DNA of 64,000 bases from Arthrobacter sp. SLBN-122 (GTDB lineage Bacteria > Actinomycetota > Actinomycetes > Actinomycetales > Micrococcaceae). Under the pieces are notes generated by a model. The model did no database searches and was not told the DNA's origin. It saw nothing but the letters and a program-made list of their open reading frames with translations. Where the stretch lies: assembly GCF_006715165.1 (NCBI RefSeq), contig NZ_VFMS01000001.1, positions 3,348,001-3,412,000 of the forward strand. The letters run 5' to 3'. Positions 33,434-44,000 of the stretch are shown in pieces; the first letter of the stretch is position 1; each line of letters opens with the position of its first letter. The position numbers and the translations under genes were made by a program.

Positions 33434-35119
33434 CTACGTAAGCAGCGCCCGGCGGAGGGTATCCAGTCCCACGGAGCCGATGTTGAGGGCCTTGGTGTGG
33501 AACTCCTTGAGGTCGAACCCGGGCCGGGCTTCGAGTTCGGCGCGGATCTGTTCCCAGAGGCGCTGGCCCACTTTGTAGGAGGGGGCCTGGCCGGGCCAAC
33601 CGAGGTAGCGGGTGAACTCGAAGGTGAGCTGGCCTTCGCTGATGGGGAGGTTTTCCTTGAGGAAGCCGTAGCCCTTGTCCGCGGTCCAGGTGCCGGTTCC
33701 CCAGCGCCGGGGCATCTCGAGTTCGAGGTGCACGCCGATGTCGAAGACCACGCGGGCGGCACGCATGCGCTGCATGTCCAGCATGCCCATGTGGTCGCCG
33801 GGATCGTTGAGGTAGCCCAGTTCCTGCATGAGCTTTTCCGCGTAGAGGGCCCAGCCTTCGCCGTGGCCGGAGGTCCAGCAGACGTTCCGGCGCCATTTGT
33901 TGAGCAGTTCACGGCGGTAGGTTGCGGTAGCCACCTGGAGGTGGTGGCCGGGAACGCCCTCGTGGTACACGGTGGTGGTTTCGGCCCAGGTGGTGAACGT
34001 GTCCTCGCCGGCGGGGACGGACCACCACATGCGGCCGGGGCGGCTGAAGTCGTCGGACGGGCCGGTGTAGTAGATGCCGCCCTCGTCCGTAGGGGCGATT
34101 CGGCATTCGAGTTTCTTCATGACGTCAGGGATGTCGAAGTGCACGCCGGCGAGTTCGGCAACGGCTTTGTCGGATAGGTCCTGCATCCAGGCGCGGAGTG
34201 CCTCGGTGCCTTTGAGCTGGCGTGCGGGATCGTTGTTGAGGATGTCCTTGGCCTCGGCGATCGTGGCGCCTGCCTTGATGCTGCCGGCAACGCGTTCCTG
34301 TTCCGCGATGAGGCGGTCCAGTTCCTCGACGCCCCACGCGTACGTTTCTTCCAGGTCCACTTCGGCCCCAAGGAAGGAGCGGGAAGCAAGTGCGTAACGT
34401 GCCCTGCCCACGGCGTCCTTCTCGGGCGCGGCGGGGAGCAGTTCGGTGCGCAGGAATTCCGCCAGGCGGGTGTAGGCACCCCTGGCTGCGTCAGCGCCGG
34501 CGTCGAGCCTGTCCTTAAGGGCAGCGGGAAGCGGCCCGTCGGTGGTGGCGGCCTCCGCGGCGAGCTTGGCGAAAAAGCCGTCGACGGCGGCATACTTGGC
34601 CACCTGTTCGATGACGATCCGCACCTGGCGGGCGGCGGCCACCCTGCCGGAGTCCCTGGCCATGCGGAGGGACTCGATGTAGCCGCTGATGGCAGCGGGT
34701 ACGTTGTGGGCGCGCCCGGCGATGTGCTCCCAGTCCTGTTCGGTGTCCGTGGGCATGAGATCGAAGATGGCCCTGATGTCCTGGGCGGGGGAGGCGATGT
34801 TGTTCAGGTCCGCGTATTCCCAGCCGGAGGCGTGGATCAGCAGCTGGAGGCCCAGCCGTTCCCGCATGGCGTCCAGGGTCACCGCGTCAACGTCGTCTTC
34901 CGGTTCCAGGCCCTCCAGGGCGGCCAGGGCTTCCCGTGCCGCCTCTGCGAATCCGGCAATGCCGGCAGGTGAGAAGTCCTGGTACTCCGTCTCATGTCCG
35001 GGCAGGCCAAGGGTGGTGGCGAACGTCGGGTTGAGCCTGATCAGGGTGTCCGTGTAGTTGTCCGCGACGGCGTCGATCCGGGTATGCGGGCGCGCGGCGG
35101 GTGCAGTGTCTGTAGTCAC
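33434..35119 (-). CDS. DUF885 family metallopeptidase-like protein
   Basis: The 561-residue, soluble, helix-rich protein has the DUF885 signature YHEGVPGHHLQ, an HExxxHH-like zinc-binding motif, at about residue 390. Helices around ARVVFDIGVHLE follow. Members are predicted zinc carboxypeptidases or dipeptidases distantly related to thermolysin-type folds. No signal peptide is visible, so it is cytosolic. The GTG start has TAGTCT exactly six bases upstream and no SD, a probable leaderless transcript. It lies between the PAP2 gene and the acyl-CoA carboxylase epsilon gene without obvious functional ties. Confidence 0.85.
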   Translation of the reverse strand: MTTDTAPAARPHTRIDAVADNYTDTLIRLNPTFATTLGLPGHETEYQDFSPAGIAGFAEAAREALAALEGLEPEDDVDAVTLDAMRERLGLQLLIHASGWEYADLNNIASPAQDIRAIFDLMPTDTEQDWEHIAGRAHNVPAAISGYIESLRMARDSGRVAAARQVRIVIEQVAKYAAVDGFFAKLAAEAATTDGPLPAALKDRLDAGADAARGAYTRLAEFLRTELLPAAPEKDAVGRARYALASRSFLGAEVDLEETYAWGVEELDRLIAEQERVAGSIKAGATIAEAKDILNNDPARQLKGTEALRAWMQDLSDKAVAELAGVHFDIPDVMKKLECRIAPTDEGGIYYTGPSDDFSRPGRMWWSVPAGEDTFTTWAETTTVYHEGVPGHHLQVATATYRRELLNKWRRNVCWTSGHGEGWALYAEKLMQELGYLNDPGDHMGMLDMQRMRAARVVFDIGVHLELEMPRRWGTGTWTADKGYGFLKENLPISEGQLTFEFTRYLGWPGQAPSYKVGQRLWEQIRAELEARPGFDLKEFHTKALNIGSVGLDTLRRALLT

Positions 35120-35125
35120 ATTCCG

Positions 35126-35131
35126 AGACTA
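35126..35131 (-). promoter_or_regulatory. -10 element of a probable leaderless promoter for the DUF885 gene
   Basis: TAGTCT on the minus strand, six bases, then GTG. It lies just downstream of the accE stop. Confidence 0.5.
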
Positions 35132-35159
35132 GTAGCCAGGGTGCGAAAGATCCGGCTTT

Positions 35160-35407
35160 TCAGCCGCGGCTTCGTTTCCAGGCGCCCGGTCCCGGGGTGG
35201 GGTCCAGCTTGAGCTGCTGCCGGCGGACCCAGTGCCGCACGGACGGCTTGGCCGTGCGCACCGGTTCGGCGCCGCCGAGGGAGAGGACGACGGCGGTCAG
35301 CGCGGCGAGCTCCTCGGCGTTCGGCTGTCCCTTGACAACAGAGAGCAGGGGAGCGGCCTGGGCTTCGGAAGTTTCCACGGCCCCCGCCTCGCCATCGTGT
35401 GCGGCGG

Positions 35408-35411
<4 letters not shown>
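35160..35411 (-). CDS. accE: Acyl-CoA carboxylase epsilon subunit
   Basis: The 83-residue protein carries the epsilon signature: a central [18 protein letters not shown] segment and a C-terminal Trp-containing basic tail (HWVRRQQ, AWKRS). Epsilon subunits bind the beta subunit and enhance actinobacterial acyl-CoA carboxylases. The GTG start overlaps the accD stop (GTGA), indicating coupling and a 1:1 partner relation. The disordered acidic N-terminus of about 20 residues is typical of the family. Confidence 0.9.
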
Positions 35412-36991
<1,580 letters not shown>

Positions 36992-37120
36992 CAAGTGTCT
37001 CCGGCTCTGTAGCAGGTCAGTTCTGTTGGCTGGTGGCCTGTGTTGTCCGGACTATTAAGTAGCATCCACACAAAAGACCAACCCTGCTGGCAAGTCTAGT
37101 GACGCTTTGGACGCTCACAG

Positions 37121-37137
37121 CTGTAGGGAACCTACAA
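37121..37137. promoter_or_regulatory. Shared acyl-CoA carboxylase palindrome, copy 2
   Basis: CTGTAGGGAACCTACAA matches TTGTAGGGAAGCTACAA (26171-26187) at 15 of 17 positions, and its TGTAG/CTACA arms remain perfect. It lies 129 bases upstream of accD and 69 upstream of the divergent SDR gene. Confidence 0.65.
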
Positions 37138-37168
37138 TTTTCTGCGTTTCCAGCAGCCGCCCCTACAT

Positions 37169-37200
37169 GTTACTCGCCGGTAACATACTTGGGCTACAGT
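37169..37200 (+). promoter_or_regulatory. GTTAC/GTAAC palindrome and -10 of the SDR gene
   Basis: GTTAC-N6-GTAAC (37169-37184) is a 16-bp element with symmetric outer arms, overlapping where the -35 should be. TACAGT (37195-37200) is followed by six bases and ATG 37207, a leaderless arrangement. The element could be a GlnR-type pair or a TetR-type operator. Confidence 0.5.
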
Positions 37201-37206
37201 GTTCCC

Positions 37207-38094
37207 ATGACTTCAAGCAACGATGCTGTGCATGCTTCCGAAAGCCCCTACGGGGCGGCAGGTTCCTTGGCGGGCAGGACCATCCTGATCTCCGGCGGCA
37301 GCCGCGGGATCGGGCTGGCCATAGCCACGCGGGCGGCCAGGGACGGCGCCAACATCGTGCTCCTGGCCAAGACGGGGGAGCCGCACCCCAAACTGGCCGG
37401 CACCGTGTTTACAGCCGCCGAAGAACTCGTGCAGGCGGGTGGCCAGGCACTGCCGTTGGTGGGCGATGTGCGCCGGGATGAAGACGTGGCCGGCGCCGTG
37501 GCCGCAGCCGTTGACCGGTTCGGCGGCATTGACGTCGTCATCAACAATGCCTCCGCCATTGACCTCTCCGCCACGGACGCCGTGGACATGAAGAAGTACG
37601 ACCTGATGCAGGACATCAACGTCCGCGGCTCCTTCCTGTTGTCCAAGCTTGCGCTCCCGGCACTGCGGAAATCGGAGCAGGGGCACATCCTCACGCTGTC
37701 GCCGCCGTTGAACCTCCACCCCTCCTGGGCGGGAAAGCACCTTGCCTACACCATGGCCAAATACGGGATGAGCCTGACTACGCTGGGGCTGGCGGAGGAA
37801 CTGAAGGCGGACGGCATCTGTGTCAACTCGCTGTGGCCATGCACCCTCATCGACACCGCAGCCATCCGGAACATGCCGCACGGCGAAACTATGGTGCTGG
37901 CCGCCCGCGGCCCGCAGATCATGGCAGATGCAGCGCACGCCATCCTTACCGGTGCCAACCTGTCCGCCGGGGACCCGCCGTCGGGCAATTTCTACACGGA
38001 CGAGCAGGTGCTGGCGGCAGCGGGAGTGGACGATTTCCGCCCCTACAGCCTGGGAGCACCCGAAGACCAGCTGGTTCCGGACATCTTCCTTTAG
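37207..38094 (+). CDS. SDR family oxidoreductase, HSDL2-like
   Basis: The 295-residue short-chain dehydrogenase has the cofactor motif GGSRGIGLA, the NNAS structural motif, and a YxxxK pair in YTMAKYG. The long insertion after strand 2 (KTGEPHPKLAGTVFTAAEELVQAGGQ) and the LSPPLNLHP segment in place of the usual Ser-containing strand are features of the HSDL2-like group, which is linked to lipid metabolism. The substrate is unknown. It is divergent from accD, so it shares the control region with an acyl-CoA carboxylase gene. No SD is present; the -10 is six bases before ATG. Confidence 0.88.
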   Translation: MTSSNDAVHASESPYGAAGSLAGRTILISGGSRGIGLAIATRAARDGANIVLLAKTGEPHPKLAGTVFTAAEELVQAGGQALPLVGDVRRDEDVAGAVAAAVDRFGGIDVVINNASAIDLSATDAVDMKKYDLMQDINVRGSFLLSKLALPALRKSEQGHILTLSPPLNLHPSWAGKHLAYTMAKYGMSLTTLGLAEELKADGICVNSLWPCTLIDTAAIRNMPHGETMVLAARGPQIMADAAHAILTGANLSAGDPPSGNFYTDEQVLAAAGVDDFRPYSLGAPEDQLVPDIFL

Positions 38095-38195
38095 CCGGAT
38101 GTCCTGCCGTGCCCGGATTGTCCACGCCCTGCCGTGACGGGCCGGGCAGTGGCGGGACGGGCAGTGACCGGCTCGTTGGGACTGGCCAGGCTCGG

Positions 38196-38201
38196 TAGGA
38201 T
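38196..38201 (+). promoter_or_regulatory. -10 element of a probable leaderless promoter for birA
   Basis: TAGGAT is followed by six bases and ATG 38208. The AGGA inside it could alternatively act as a Shine-Dalgarno at an eight-base spacing, so this case is ambiguous. Confidence 0.4.
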
Positions 38202-38207
38202 TTGGAT

Positions 38208-39116
38208 ATGGACGACGCACACGCACCGGGCACACCCCTGAACCGAGGGGACCTGGCCGACCAGCGTTTCCTCGCTGCCACCGGAATACCGGGGATCGAT
38301 GTTGTGGACTCCACCGGATCCACCAACGCGGACCTCCTGCGCGGTGTCACCGTGGAACCTTCGGCGTGGCCGGACCTCTCCGTGCTGACGGCCGAGTACC
38401 AGACTGCCGCCAGGGGGCGGCTGGACAGGCGCTGGGAAGCTCCGCCGCTGAGCTCCGTGTCCGTGTCCGTGGTGCTGCGTCCGGTCAACGCGGAGGGCAG
38501 GCCCCTTCCCACCCAGAGCTATTCCTGGTTGTCCCTGATCGCTGCCCTGGCGCTGCGCGAAACCCTCCTGGAAACAGCCGGCATTCCGGCCGAACTCAAA
38601 TGGCCCAACGACGTCCTGGTCCGCGGCAGGAAAATCGCCGGCATCCTGGCCCAGCTGGGCCCCATGGTTGACGGCAAGGTGCCCCCCGTCATCCTGGGGA
38701 CCGGCCTGAACGTCACCCTGGGCGAAGGCGAACTTCCGGTGCCCACCGCCACCTCCGTGGCCCTGGAAGATGCCCGCACCACCGACCGCACTGCGCTGCT
38801 CAAGAGCTACCTGACCAACTTTGCCGTCCTGTACCGCAGTTTCTGCAACGCCGACGGCGATCCCGCGGCAGGGCTGACGGGTGGCCCATCACTGCACAAG
38901 AGGGTGGAAGCTGTGATGGTCACCCTGGGCAAGCAGGTGCGCGCGCAGTTGCCCGGCGACCACGAAATCATCGGACACGCGTCCCGGCTGGATGACTACG
39001 GCTCCCTGCTGGTGGTGGACCGTGACGCGCGGGAGCACGTGGTGACCGCCGGGGACGTGGTTCACCTGCGGCCCTGGACGGCACCGGACGCGCCCAACCA
39101 AGGCGGTTATGCGTAA
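38208..39116 (+). CDS. birA: Biotin-[acetyl-CoA carboxylase] ligase
   Basis: The 302-residue protein has the biotin ligase core: DSTGSTNADL, the biotinyl-AMP loop RGRLDRRW, and KWPNDVLV. A C-terminal SH3-like domain follows. It lacks the N-terminal winged helix of repressor-type BirA, so it is only an enzyme. It attaches biotin to K568 of the acyl-CoA carboxylase alpha subunit. Its position next to accD/accE matches mycobacteria. Its last codons overlap the next gene. Confidence 0.95.
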   Translation: MDDAHAPGTPLNRGDLADQRFLAATGIPGIDVVDSTGSTNADLLRGVTVEPSAWPDLSVLTAEYQTAARGRLDRRWEAPPLSSVSVSVVLRPVNAEGRPLPTQSYSWLSLIAALALRETLLETAGIPAELKWPNDVLVRGRKIAGILAQLGPMVDGKVPPVILGTGLNVTLGEGELPVPTATSVALEDARTTDRTALLKSYLTNFAVLYRSFCNADGDPAAGLTGGPSLHKRVEAVMVTLGKQVRAQLPGDHEIIGHASRLDDYGSLLVVDRDAREHVVTAGDVVHLRPWTAPDAPNQGGYA

Positions 39117-39720
39117 AACCCTCCTTCCCGGGGAGCAGGTCATCGTCACTACCCGCCCGCAGCCCAGGAAGCTGGCCGGGGCAGCTGTGGCCTTCGTGCT
39201 GGCACCGGCACTGGCTGCCTACGCAAGTGCCTGGATCATCCGCGGCGGGGCAGCCCGCCTGGCGCCTGCGCTTGGCCGCCAGTGGACGCCGTGGCTTGTC
39301 ACGGCCTGTGTGGCCGCCGCCGTGGCCGTGTGGCTGGCCTATAGCCTGCCTCGTCTCCTCCGCTGGCAGGGGACCCGCTACACACTGACCAGCCAGCGGA
39401 TGGTGGCCCGCTACGGATTGCTCAACAGGCGGGACCAGCAGGTGAACCTGGCATCGGTGCGTAACCTGACGGTCCACGAATCCTTGCTGCAGCGTTTGGT
39501 GCGCTCGGGGAATATATCCTTGGAAACCGGGTACCAGGGCGTGGTGACCTTTCGCGACGTGCCCGAGGTTGCCAGGTTCCGCGACTTTATCCTCGACGCC
39601 ATCGGGGAACTGCCGGACGACAGCCCGGATTTCAGCGAGGCCCAGCCGGGTGGCGCGACGCATTACCCCGCCGGTGCTTTTCCGGAGGACTTGAGAGAAG
39701 GTGGACGGGATGACCGATGA
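39109..39720 (+). CDS. PH domain-containing membrane protein (bPH2 type)
   Basis: The 203-residue protein has two hydrophobic helices (about residues 20-45 and 62-82) followed by a bacterial PH domain with the typical YTLTSQRMVARYGLLNRRDQQVNLASVRNL start. An acidic C-terminal tail follows. The ATG overlaps the end of birA by eight bases and has AAGG upstream. Function is unknown, but the gene lies beside birA in related genomes (compare Rv3278c). It overlaps the adenylate cyclase start by 11 bases, so the birA, PH and cyclase genes form an operon. Confidence 0.85.
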   Translation: MRKTLLPGEQVIVTTRPQPRKLAGAAVAFVLAPALAAYASAWIIRGGAARLAPALGRQWTPWLVTACVAAAVAVWLAYSLPRLLRWQGTRYTLTSQRMVARYGLLNRRDQQVNLASVRNLTVHESLLQRLVRSGNISLETGYQGVVTFRDVPEVARFRDFILDAIGELPDDSPDFSEAQPGGATHYPAGAFPEDLREGGRDDR

Positions 39721-40921
39721 GGCCCAGCAGGAACGCGTTGACAGCATCGTCCCTGCCACCGCCGCCTTTGAACCAGCCGATGCATCCGCCGGGGTGAACG
39801 CTGCCGGCGACCAGACGCCTGCACCGGACACGGCAGCGGCCGCGCCGGCTGTGGACCGGCACCCGCCCACCGGGGCCATGTCCGCCGAACGCCTGGCCAT
39901 GAAGGCCCTCGAAGCCCGTCTCCTGGGCGGGGAACGCAAGCTCCGCCGTCGTGAAGTTGCTGCCGGCGCGGGACTGTCCCTCCTCTCTGCCCGCAAACTC
40001 TGGCGTGCCCTGGGATTCCCGAATTTCGGCGACGAGGACGTCGCCTTCACCGAACGCGACCAGGCCGCCCTGTCCACGGTGGTGGATCTGGTCCGGGCCG
40101 GAAAGCTCACGGAAGAGGCAGCCATTTCGGTGACCCGCTCCATCGGGCAGATGACGGACCGCATGGTGGTCTGGCAGATCGAAGCCCTGGTGGAGGACAT
40201 GGTCCACGAGCAGGGCGTCACCGATGCCGTGGCCCGCAAACGCCTGGTCAATGAACTTCCTGCCCTGGTGGACGCCCTCGAAGAGGTCCTGGTGTACTCC
40301 TGGCGGCGCCAGCTCAACGCCGGGGTCCAGCGGCTGGCGGTGCGCGCCGAAGCAGGGCTGCAGGCCAGCGAGGAAGGCCGCGAAGGCGATGAGGACGACG
40401 CTCCGCTGCCCCTGGCCCGCGCGGTGGGTTTCGCGGACCTGGTCTCCTACACCAGCCTGTCCCGGCGGATGAACGAAAAGACCCTGGCCCGCCTGGTCCA
40501 GCGCTTCGAAAACAAGTGCGCCGAAATCATCTCTGTCGGTGGCGGCCGGCTGGTCAAGACCGTGGGTGACGAAGTCCTCTACATCGCCGAGACCCCGGCC
40601 GCCGGAGCCGAGATCTCACTGGCGCTGGCCGAGGCCTTTACCGAGGACGAGATCCTTCCCGAAGCCCGGGTTGCCATGGTGTGGGGCAGGATACTGTCCC
40701 GCCTGGGTGACATTTACGGCCCCACGGTCAACCTGGCGGCCCGCCTGACCACCCTTGCCGACCCCGGCACCGTGCTGGTGGACTCCATGACGGCTTCGGC
40801 CCTGGAGCACGACGAGCGGTTCGTCATGATTCCCCAGGCCCCGGAAAACGTCCGCGGGTTCGGCGAAATCAATCCCGTCCGCCTCACCCGCGGCCGCGGC
40901 AGGGGCCTGGTCCTGGACTAG
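39710..40921 (+). CDS. Class III adenylate cyclase with N-terminal regulatory domain
   Basis: The 403-residue protein has a Pro/Ala-rich N-terminus, then a helical regulatory domain (about residues 60-215, like the autoinhibitory domain of Rv1264), then a class III catalytic domain (about 220-385). Metal-binding aspartates are in VGFADLVSYT and KTVGDEVLYI; the transition-state pair is in GPTVNLAARL. It makes cAMP from ATP as a homodimer in the cytosol. If it behaves like Rv1264 it would be pH-sensing, which is inference. ATG 39710 is favoured over a GTG three codons earlier. Confidence 0.92.
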   Translation: MTDEAQQERVDSIVPATAAFEPADASAGVNAAGDQTPAPDTAAAAPAVDRHPPTGAMSAERLAMKALEARLLGGERKLRRREVAAGAGLSLLSARKLWRALGFPNFGDEDVAFTERDQAALSTVVDLVRAGKLTEEAAISVTRSIGQMTDRMVVWQIEALVEDMVHEQGVTDAVARKRLVNELPALVDALEEVLVYSWRRQLNAGVQRLAVRAEAGLQASEEGREGDEDDAPLPLARAVGFADLVSYTSLSRRMNEKTLARLVQRFENKCAEIISVGGGRLVKTVGDEVLYIAETPAAGAEISLALAEAFTEDEILPEARVAMVWGRILSRLGDIYGPTVNLAARLTTLADPGTVLVDSMTASALEHDERFVMIPQAPENVRGFGEINPVRLTRGRGRGLVLD

Positions 40922-41064
40922 TAAACCGGCAGTTGCGGCTCCCGCCGAAGCTGGCTGAAAGAATTTGTCCATTTGTTGGCGTATAGCGGTATCGTTGTGG
41001 TGCCCGGGGTCCTGTGACGCCGGCTGCAGGCACAGAGCCTAGATCTACCGGGGGATTTTCACTC

Positions 41065-44000
41065 ATGAAACGTCGCGGACAAGCGCGCGCCCAAAGCCCT
41101 GCCTACGGCGCGCCCCGGCGCCGCCGCTGGCGGCGCCCGCGATGGTTCACGGGCACTGCGTTTGGTGCTGTGGTGGCGGTGGTGGTGACGGGTGCTGTGT
41201 TGTATCCGGGGTTTAAGACCACTGAGGTTGAGTTGAACGACGGCGGCGTGTGGGTGGTGTCGAAGTCGAAGAATGCTGTGGGGCGGTTGAATTATCCTTC
41301 GCGGGTGCTCGATGGTGCGGTGACGCCGGCGTCGACGACGTTTGATGTGTTGCAGCATGCCGGTGAGGTGTTTGTTGATGATGAGGCTGGTTCGACGTTG
41401 AACCAGGTGTCGCCGGCGAATATGCGATTGGGTGGGGACAAGCAGTTGCCGGGGGCGGCTGATGTGAGTTTTGGTGCCCGGACGATTTCGGTGACCGATG
41501 CTGCCTCGGGGAAGGTGTGGGCGGTGTCGCCGTCCACGGTGAATGGTTTTGATAAGGAGGCGTCGGAGCCGGTTTTGGTGGGTTCTGCGGGTCTGGTGTC
41601 CGCGGTGGGTTCTGATGACCGGATTTATTCGGCGGATCCGAAGACCGGTGTGGTGTCGGTGACGGGTGTTGACGCCACTGGCGGGGTGATGTCGTCGGAG
41701 TCTGAGACCTGGGCTGGGTTGAGGGGTGCCGGGGATGTGCAGATGACGGTGGTGGGGGACCGGCCGGTGGTGTTGGATGCTGCGGCGGGGAACCTGTTTT
41801 TGCCTGGTGGTAAGCGGCTGGCGTTGGAGGGTGCGCGGGATGCGAAGCTGCAGCAGCCGGGCCCGGGCAGTGATGTTGTTGCCGTGGCGACCCGGAAGGC
41901 GCTGCTGAAGCAGCCTCTTGATGGCGGTACGGCGAAGACGGTGGCGTTCGACGGCGAGGGCGTGCCTGCTGCTCCGGTGCAGTTGGGCGGGTGCGTGCAC
42001 GCGGCGTGGTCCGGTGCGAACAAGTATGTGCGGGACTGCGTCAATGATGGTGACGATAAGAAGGTGGACGTGCCCAGGGCGAGTGCGTCGCCGTCGTATG
42101 TTTTCCGGGTGAACCGGGACCTGGTGGTCCTCAATGACGTGAACTCGGGCAATGTGTGGCTGGTGAACCAGAACATGCAGCTGGTCAACAACTGGGACGA
42201 CGTCATCCCACCCAAGGAAACCTCCGACGACGCCGACAAGGACTCCGCCGACGAAGTCCAGCAGACCGTCCTGCCGGACCGAACCAAGCCCAACAACGCC
42301 CCGGTAGCCAAACCGGACCAGTTCGGCATCCGCGCCGGCAAGACCACCATCCTGCCGGTGCTGGACAACGACTCCGACCCCGACGGCGACGTCCTCACCG
42401 TCCGTACCCCGGAAGGCGTCAGGACTGGCTCCGTTTCGCCCATCTACGGCTCCACGGGGCTGCAGATTGCCGTGCCGGCGGACAAAGCGGGCAGTGAGAC
42501 CTTCAAGTACACCGTTGACGACGGCCGCGGCCTCTCAGCGTCGGCGGACATCACCCTCAACATCATCCCGCCCGGCACCAACACTGCGCCGCGGCAAAAG
42601 CCCAACCGGAACACCATGCTGGTGGTCCAGTCAGGCAAAGCGGTCACGCAGAATATCCTCCCGGACTGGATCGACCCCGACGGCGATGACCTGTTCGCCG
42701 TCTCTGCGTCGAGCAGCGATCCCTTGGACCAGGTCCGGATCCGGCCCGACGGCCAGTTGACCTTCCAGGACTCCGGCGCCGCTCCCGGCCGCAAGGTCCT
42801 CACCGTGTCGGTCTCGGACGGACAGTCCACCGCCGAAGGCAAGGTCACGGTGGACGTCAGGAGCCCCGGCGCCCTGCCACCGATCGCCAATGCCGACCAT
42901 GTTGTGGCCGTTGCCGGCACCGATACCGTCATCACTCCGCTGAAGAACGATTCCGACCCCCAGGGCGGGACGCTGCGGCTGGCGCAGGCCACGCCCGATG
43001 CTGAATCCACAGCCACCCTCAACCCGGACCAGCAAACCTTCACCTTCAACTCCAGCACCCTTGGGGCGCACTACGTCAGCTACCTGGCCACCAACGGTCC
43101 CGCCAGCGCCCAGCAGCTGGTGCGCGTGGACGTGGTGCCCGGCACCGATGAAGGTGCGCCCGTCGCCGTCCGCGACACCGCGCTGCTTCCCACCGGTGGG
43201 GACGTCCTGGTGGACGTCCTGGGCAACGACTCGGATCCGTCCGGCGGTGTGCTGGTGGTGCAGTCCGTGACCGCCGACGCCGGCCTGCCGGTGAGCGTGG
43301 CAGTGCTGGACCACTCGGTGGTAAGGATCACCGACATCCGCGCCGAAGGCCAGCTGACCGTCCGGTACACCGTGTCCAACGGCCGCTCCTCCGCCACCGG
43401 CGAGATCTCCGTGCTGATCGTCCCCGCCCCCGCCAAGCTGCAGGCACCCCAGGCCAAGCCGGACGAAGCAACGGTCCGGGTCAACGACGTCGTCACCATC
43501 CCCGTCCTGGCCAATGATGCCGACCCCAACGGCTCCAAGCTCACCCTCCTGCCCGAACTCGCCCAACAGCCCGACGCCGCCGACGGCCGCATGTTCGTGG
43601 CGGGCGACCAGCTGCGGTTCGTTGCCGGACCCGAGGCGAAAACCGTCTACGCCATTTACAAGGTGCAGAACGAATCCGGGCAGGTGGATTCCCAGCAGGT
43701 GACCATCCGCATCCGCGCCCGGGACGATGACCGGAACTCCCGCCCCGAGCCCCGGAACCTGACCGCCCGCGTGGTGGCCGGCATGACCGTCAAAGTGCCC
43801 GTGCCCCTGGACGGCATCGACGCCGACGGCGACTCCGTCCAGCTCATCGGCATCGACAAGGCACCGGCCATGGGAACCGCGGTGGTGCGGGACGGCTACC
43901 TGGAATTCACGGCAGCAGGAGATGCTGCCGGCACCGACAGCTTTACCTACCGGGTGCGGGACCGGATCGGCGCCGAGAACACGGGCACGGTCATTGTGGG

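Noticed and set aside
38095..38195. Repeat or RNA gene between the SDR gene and birA
   Set aside because: The region has imperfect GC-rich direct repeats of the GGGCAGTG type but no consistent unit, fold or tRNA-like feature.
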